DNA from: Kaistia defluvii
GTDB lineage: Bacteria > Pseudomonadota > Alphaproteobacteria > Rhizobiales > Kaistiaceae
Assembly (NCBI RefSeq): GCF_026343955.1
Contig: NZ_JAPKNI010000008.1
Coordinates: 1-64,000, forward strand
Reading direction: 5' to 3'
Length of the DNA stretch: 64,000 nt
The position numbers and the translations under genes were made by a program. The number at the start of each line of letters is the position of its first letter. The stretch's first letter is position 1. A model generated the notes under the pieces. The model saw only the letters and a program-made list of their open reading frames with translations, made no database searches and had not been told where the DNA came from. This document shows positions 59,674 to 64,000 of the stretch, piece after piece.

Positions 59674-60888
59674 ATGTCGTCCAAGCCCCCGCTCTCGGAC
59701 CTGAACTTCGCCAGCCAGGCCGTCTTCTACGATCCCGAAGAGCATTCGCAGTCGATCAGCTACCCGATCTACATGTCGGCCAACTTCCAGTATGGCGGCG
59801 ACATCTACGACCAGATCGTGGCGGGCGCGCGCAAGGAAGTGAACATCTACTCGCGCTGCGGCAACCCGACCGAGTACAAGCTCGAGGAGCACGTCGCCAA
59901 GCTGACGGGCGGCACCGCCTGCCTCGCCACCGCGTCCGGCATGGCGGCGATCTCGCATGCGCTGTTCGGCATCCTGAAGGCGGGCGACCATGTCGTCGCC
60001 GACCTCACCACCTATTCCAGCACGCACGAGTTCTTCGATCACCGCGCGCAGGATTTCGGCCTTTCGGTCAATCTGGTCGATTGCGCCGATGTGAAGGCCG
60101 TCGAGGCGGCGTTCACCGACAAGACCAAGGTGCTCTACGTCGAGTCGATCGCCAACCCGACCATGAAGGTGCCGCCGTTGAAGGCGCTCGTCGAACTGGC
60201 GCATGCGCGCGGCATCGTCGTGATCTGCGACAACACCTTCGCCTCGCCCGCCGTCTGCCGTCCGCATGATTTCGGCGTCGACGTCGTCGTCGAGAGCGCG
60301 ACCAAGTTCATCGGCGGTCACAATGACGCGGTCGGCGGCGTCATCACGCTGAAGTCCGACATCCTGCCGGCCGACTGGCTCGAGGATGTCCGCTGGAACA
60401 CGCTGAACAAGCTCGGCGCGCCGCTGTCGCCATTCAACGCCTGGCTGCTGCTGCGCGGCGCGCAGACGCTGGCGCTGCGCCTGGAGAAGCAGTGCGCCAA
60501 CGCCCGCAAGCTGGCCGAATACCTGGAGAAGCACCCGCAGGTGAAGCGCGTGTTCTATCCGGGCCTCGAATCGCACCCGAACTACGCCTCCGCCAAGGAG
60601 CAGTTGAAGGATGGTGGCGCCATGCTGTCCTTCTGCGTCGTCGACGAGGCGTCGGGCGTGCGACTGCTGAAGCGGCTCAAGCTCTGCTGCTTCGCGGCGA
60701 GCCTCGGCGGCCTGCGCACGACGACCCAGATGCCCGCCACCATGGCCTTCCTCGACATCCCGAGCCAGGAGCGCGAGGCGATGGGCGTGGTCGACGGCCT
60801 GGTGCGCTTCTCGGTCGGCATCGAGCACATCGACGACATCATCGCCGACGTCGACCAGGCGATCGCGCAGATGCATATCGACGTCTGA
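59674..60888 (+). CDS. Cys/Met-metabolism PLP enzyme (cystathionine gamma-synthase/lyase family)
   Basis: A 404-residue fold-type I PLP enzyme. Tyr59 in IYSRCGNPTEYKLEEHVAKL is the partner-subunit phosphate ligand, ATASGMAAISHAL holds the cofactor-stacking region, CDNTFASPAVCRPHD the PLP-nitrogen Asp, and ESATKFIGGHND the Schiff-base Lys211. The family covers cystathionine gamma-synthase, methionine gamma-lyase and O-acylhomoserine sulfhydrylases; the residues seen do not separate these. It starts 14 nt after the importer permease gene, so it is probably in the importer operon. That company is unusual and suggests a sulfur- or amino-containing imported compound. Confidence 0.9.
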   Translation: MSSKPPLSDLNFASQAVFYDPEEHSQSISYPIYMSANFQYGGDIYDQIVAGARKEVNIYSRCGNPTEYKLEEHVAKLTGGTACLATASGMAAISHALFGILKAGDHVVADLTTYSSTHEFFDHRAQDFGLSVNLVDCADVKAVEAAFTDKTKVLYVESIANPTMKVPPLKALVELAHARGIVVICDNTFASPAVCRPHDFGVDVVVESATKFIGGHNDAVGGVITLKSDILPADWLEDVRWNTLNKLGAPLSPFNAWLLLRGAQTLALRLEKQCANARKLAEYLEKHPQVKRVFYPGLESHPNYASAKEQLKDGGAMLSFCVVDEASGVRLLKRLKLCCFAASLGGLRTTTQMPATMAFLDIPSQEREAMGVVDGLVRFSVGIEHIDDIIADVDQAIAQMHIDV

Positions 60889-60932
60889 GCGACGCCGCCG
60901 CGCCCTCCGGCGCGTGTGCCCTGGCACGGAAC

Positions 60933-60970
60933 AAAAAGCGGGCGGCCCGAGGTCATGGGCCGCCCGTTTT
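60933..60970. terminator. Bidirectional rho-independent terminator
   Basis: CGGGCGGCCC-gaggtcat-GGGCCGCCCG forms a perfect 10-bp stem, flanked by AAAA on the left and TTTT on the right, between the convergent PLP enzyme and tonB genes. It can end both transcripts. Confidence 0.9.
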
Positions 60971-61021
60971 GGATTGCCCGGTTCAGGCGAGCTGGGGTTG
61001 GCTCGCCGGCCGGGCTCGCGA

Positions 61022-61954
61022 TCAGGGCTTGAACCGGACCGGGGCGATGATGGTCTTGTTGGCGCCCGGCGGCGGTGCCGGGACCGGGGAAGCGCGGCGG
61101 GCGAGCGCCAGGACCTCCTGGTCGAGCTCCGGGAAGCCGGACGAACCGACCAAGACGGCGGAGAGCACATTGCCGCCATCGTCGACGCGGAAGCGGATGG
61201 TCGCCGTCCCGGTTTCCCTGCGCGCCTTGGCCCCGGCAGGGTAGCGCTTGCGGCGTTCGAGATGCGCCATCACCCGCGATTGCCACCGGGCCGGCGTCAT
61301 CGACGAAGCGAACAGGCCGTTCATCGACTGCCGGGCGGCGGTGCGGTCCGCCTGTCTGACCTGGGCGGCTGCCTGGACGCTCGCCTTCGAGGAAGCCGAG
61401 GGTGCCGGGCGTGGCGGCTTCTTGGCCGGGTCCCTGGGCGGCTTCGGCCGGGTTCCCTGGACCACCTTGCGCATGGGTGGTCTCGGCCTTGGCGCGGGCA
61501 GAGGAACGGCGATATTTTCAAGCTCGGTCACGGCCTTGTCCTCAACAGGCTCGATCTCGTCGACCACCGGCTCGGCTTCGGCGATCTCCTGTGACGGTGC
61601 GGACGTCTTCTCGACGAATTCCTCCGGCTGCATCGCCTCGGCGACCTCCTGCACCGGCTGCATTGCGTCGGGCGTCGGTGCCTCGATCGGCTCGGCCATG
61701 TTGGGCGCGATCTCGGCCGCGTCCGCTGTCTCGGGCGAAATCTCTGTCTTCTCGGTGACCTCGGCTTCCGGTTCGGGCGCCAGTTCGATCACGATCGCCG
61801 GCGGCGGCGAGTCGGCCGCCGTGATCGGCGGCTCCTGCATCAGCCAGGCAGCCGCGCCGACATGGGCGGTCAGCACGACGAGAGCAGCGGAAGTCCAGAG
61901 CAGCGTTTCGCCGATCCGCGCGCCACGGCCGATCGAGCGGCTCCAGTCGGTCAT
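61022..61954 (-). CDS. tonB: TonB-family energy transducer
   Basis: A 310-residue inner-membrane protein that passes proton-motive energy to outer-membrane receptors. One N-terminal membrane anchor (LLWTSAALVVLTAHVGAAAW, about residues 18-37) is followed by a long Glu/Pro/Ala-rich periplasmic stretch to about residue 170, and a TonB C-terminal domain (RVMAHLERRKRYPAGAKARR, TATIRFRVDDGGNVLSAVLV, FPELDQEVLALARRASPVPA). It overlaps exbD by 4 nt. With exbB and the heme oxygenase gene it forms a heme/iron uptake locus; a receptor gene is not in view. Confidence 0.92.
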   Translation of the reverse strand: MTDWSRSIGRGARIGETLLWTSAALVVLTAHVGAAAWLMQEPPITAADSPPPAIVIELAPEPEAEVTEKTEISPETADAAEIAPNMAEPIEAPTPDAMQPVQEVAEAMQPEEFVEKTSAPSQEIAEAEPVVDEIEPVEDKAVTELENIAVPLPAPRPRPPMRKVVQGTRPKPPRDPAKKPPRPAPSASSKASVQAAAQVRQADRTAARQSMNGLFASSMTPARWQSRVMAHLERRKRYPAGAKARRETGTATIRFRVDDGGNVLSAVLVGSSGFPELDQEVLALARRASPVPAPPPGANKTIIAPVRFKP

Positions 61955-62415
61955 GGCTCGACCGGGCCCGCCGTGGGCGCAGGCGCCTTGGCATCGGGCA
62001 GGACTTCCAGGCCGACCAGCGCGATCTTGAGATAGCCGGCCTTGCGCAGCAGGTTCATCACGTCCATCAGCGCGCGATAGGCGACCGCCTCGTCGGCGCG
62101 CAGGAAGATGCGGGCTTCCTTGTCGCCGGAGGTGAAGCGGTCGAGCGTGGCCGCGAGGGCTTCGCGCCGCACGGGATCATTGCCGACATGCAGCGCCAGG
62201 TCCGACTTCAGCGTCAGGTAGAGCGGCTCGTCGGGACGCGCCTTCGGCTGTGCGGTCGAGGCCGGCAGGTCGATGTCGATGTCGACGGTGGCGAGCGGCG
62301 CCGCCACCATGAAGATGATCAGCAGCACCAGCATCACGTCGATGAACGGCGTCACGTTGATCTCGTGGTTTTCTTCCAGCTCGCCATTGTCGCGCTGACG
62401 GATGCCCCCGGCCAT
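61951..62415 (-). CDS. exbD: ExbD biopolymer transport protein
   Basis: A 154-residue protein with a short cytoplasmic tail (AGGIRQRDNGELEENHEINV), one membrane helix (VTPFIDVMLVLLIIFMVAAP) that holds the conserved Asp used for proton movement, and a periplasmic domain (FLRADEAVAYRALMDVMNLL). It sits between exbB (5 nt upstream) and tonB (4-nt overlap). It forms the proton channel with ExbB and drives TonB. Confidence 0.94.
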   Translation of the reverse strand: MAGGIRQRDNGELEENHEINVTPFIDVMLVLLIIFMVAAPLATVDIDIDLPASTAQPKARPDEPLYLTLKSDLALHVGNDPVRREALAATLDRFTSGDKEARIFLRADEAVAYRALMDVMNLLRKAGYLKIALVGLEVLPDAKAPAPTAGPVEP

Positions 62416-62420
62416 GGCGA

Positions 62421-63419
<999 letters not shown>

Positions 63420-63623
63420 GATCGGCATCTCTCGGCTCGGAGGGCTGCAGGCTGCGGACGGCGTTCGACCCGGCCGCAAGGCCTGGATCGTCGCGATCCC
63501 GCAGGACAGGAGTCTGGGTGCCGACGGGCGATTGCCCTGGGTGCCTGAGGGGAGCGGCGGCAGGCCGGTTCGCCCGCCGCCCGCATGCTAGTCGTGTGGG
63601 CCAGCGTGTCGCTGGGGCGGATG

Positions 63624-64000
63624 TCAGGCGAAGACGTCCGTCACCAGGCCATGCACGCGGCGGAACGCGGCCCTGGCGCCTTCGATCATGCGAGCCTCTT
63701 CGGCCTCGTCGAGTTCGAGCGCGTCGAGAGCGGCGGTAAATGTCTTCCAGTGCAGGCCGCGGCCTTCCGGCGCGCCGGCGAGATGGCGGGCGCCGAAATC
63801 TTCCGACAGGCCGAGCTTGGCGGCTTCCTTGATCAGGAAGGCGGCGCCGAGATTGGAGCCCTCCGCGACATAGAGCCAGCCGAGCGCGGTCGGGATGTCG
63901 GCCTCGCCGCTGAAAACAGGCGCCGTCGCCGGGGCAGGGGTCGCGACTTCGAGATCGCCAAGGTCCTGCTCGACGTCGCCGAAGCGCCGGCGGCCGGCGA
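63624..64000 (-). CDS. Biliverdin-producing heme oxygenase, partial
   Basis: The last 124 residues or so of a protein whose N-terminus lies beyond the right edge. PTALGWLYVAEGSNLGAAFL followed by IKEAAKLGLSEDFGARHLAG is the signature of the HmuO/BphO-type heme oxygenase family, and the end reads RAAFRRVHGLVTDVFA. The enzyme would open heme to biliverdin, iron and CO. It lies 204 nt upstream of exbB on the same strand and fits either iron release from imported heme or chromophore supply for a bacteriophytochrome. The TonB system next to it favours iron supply. Confidence 0.8.
   Translation of the reverse strand, partial: AGRRRFGDVEQDLGDLEVATPAPATAPVFSGEADIPTALGWLYVAEGSNLGAAFLIKEAAKLGLSEDFGARHLAGAPEGRGLHWKTFTAALDALELDEAEEARMIEGARAAFRRVHGLVTDVFA

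Overview
This window reads as an accessory catabolic stretch of a high-GC alphaproteobacterium, most likely in the Hyphomicrobiales (rhizobial, Bosea or Kaistia type). The grounds are the family make-up: many sugar ABC importers, IlvD/Edd and enolase-superfamily sugar-acid dehydratases, a biuret hydrolase very close to the Rhizobium enzyme, and 4-hydroxyproline epimerase. The genus cannot be settled from this sequence alone. I see no rRNA, tRNA, insertion sequence, phage gene or CRISPR array. It is built as a row of self-contained catabolic modules, each with its own importer, enzymes and local regulator.

Layout. (A) 1-3902: IlvD/Edd sugar-acid dehydratase (cut by the left edge) and an amidohydrolase, divergent from a LacI regulator with a perfect TTTAACGTTAAA palindrome between them. 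(B) 4030-14998: a FadR-type regulator, then a minus-strand operon running from a CoA transferase at 12357 through an importer with two binding proteins to an RbsD-like protein and a Gfo/Idh/MocA oxidoreductase. A second LacI regulator and a MaoC-amidohydrolase operon appear linked to it by a shared operator (TGTTAGCGCTAACA type). (C) 15190-16017: a tandem universal stress protein. (D) 16050-25288: a ten-gene operon with a sugar importer and what looks like a full non-phosphorylative pathway: mutarotase, aldose dehydrogenase, lactonase, sugar-acid dehydratase, aldolase-type lyase and an IclR regulator. (E) 25548-25776: a 55-residue small protein with its own terminator. (F) 25794-32177: a CUT1 sugar importer lacking an ATPase, a ROK protein, a class II aldolase homologue and a P-loop kinase-like protein, divergent from an RpiR regulator.

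(G) 32205-41913: the clearest functional assignment. Allophanate hydrolase (atzF), biuret hydrolase (biuH), a second isochorismatase-fold hydrolase, a small AtzH/HpxZ-like protein and a complete BmpA-type importer form one operon divergent from a LysR regulator. It predicts uptake and stepwise breakdown of biuret, and perhaps triuret, to ammonia and CO2. A decayed XRE-cupin regulator lies just beyond it.

(H) 42316-56163: a GntR regulator, D-hydroxyproline dehydrogenase-like protein, 4-hydroxyproline epimerase, prolidase-like amidohydrolase, GAF-domain protein, a sugar-type importer, hydantoinase/oxoprolinase subunits A and B, and a DHDPS-family deaminase. A TTGTCGACAA palindrome lies both beside the regulator and in front of the last gene, tying the 13-kb block together. 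The usual hydroxyproline steps are present but sit beside importer and hydantoinase genes that the known pathway does not need. (I) 56525-60888: an ATPase-less CUT1 importer followed directly by a cystathionine-gamma-synthase-family PLP enzyme. (J) 61022-64000: tonB-exbD-exbB and the end of a biliverdin-producing heme oxygenase, a heme or iron uptake locus.

Recurring features are strong GC-rich hairpins just after binding-protein genes (four operons), 4-bp ATGA overlaps inside operons, and several enzymes that have lost a residue normally conserved for metal binding or catalysis.
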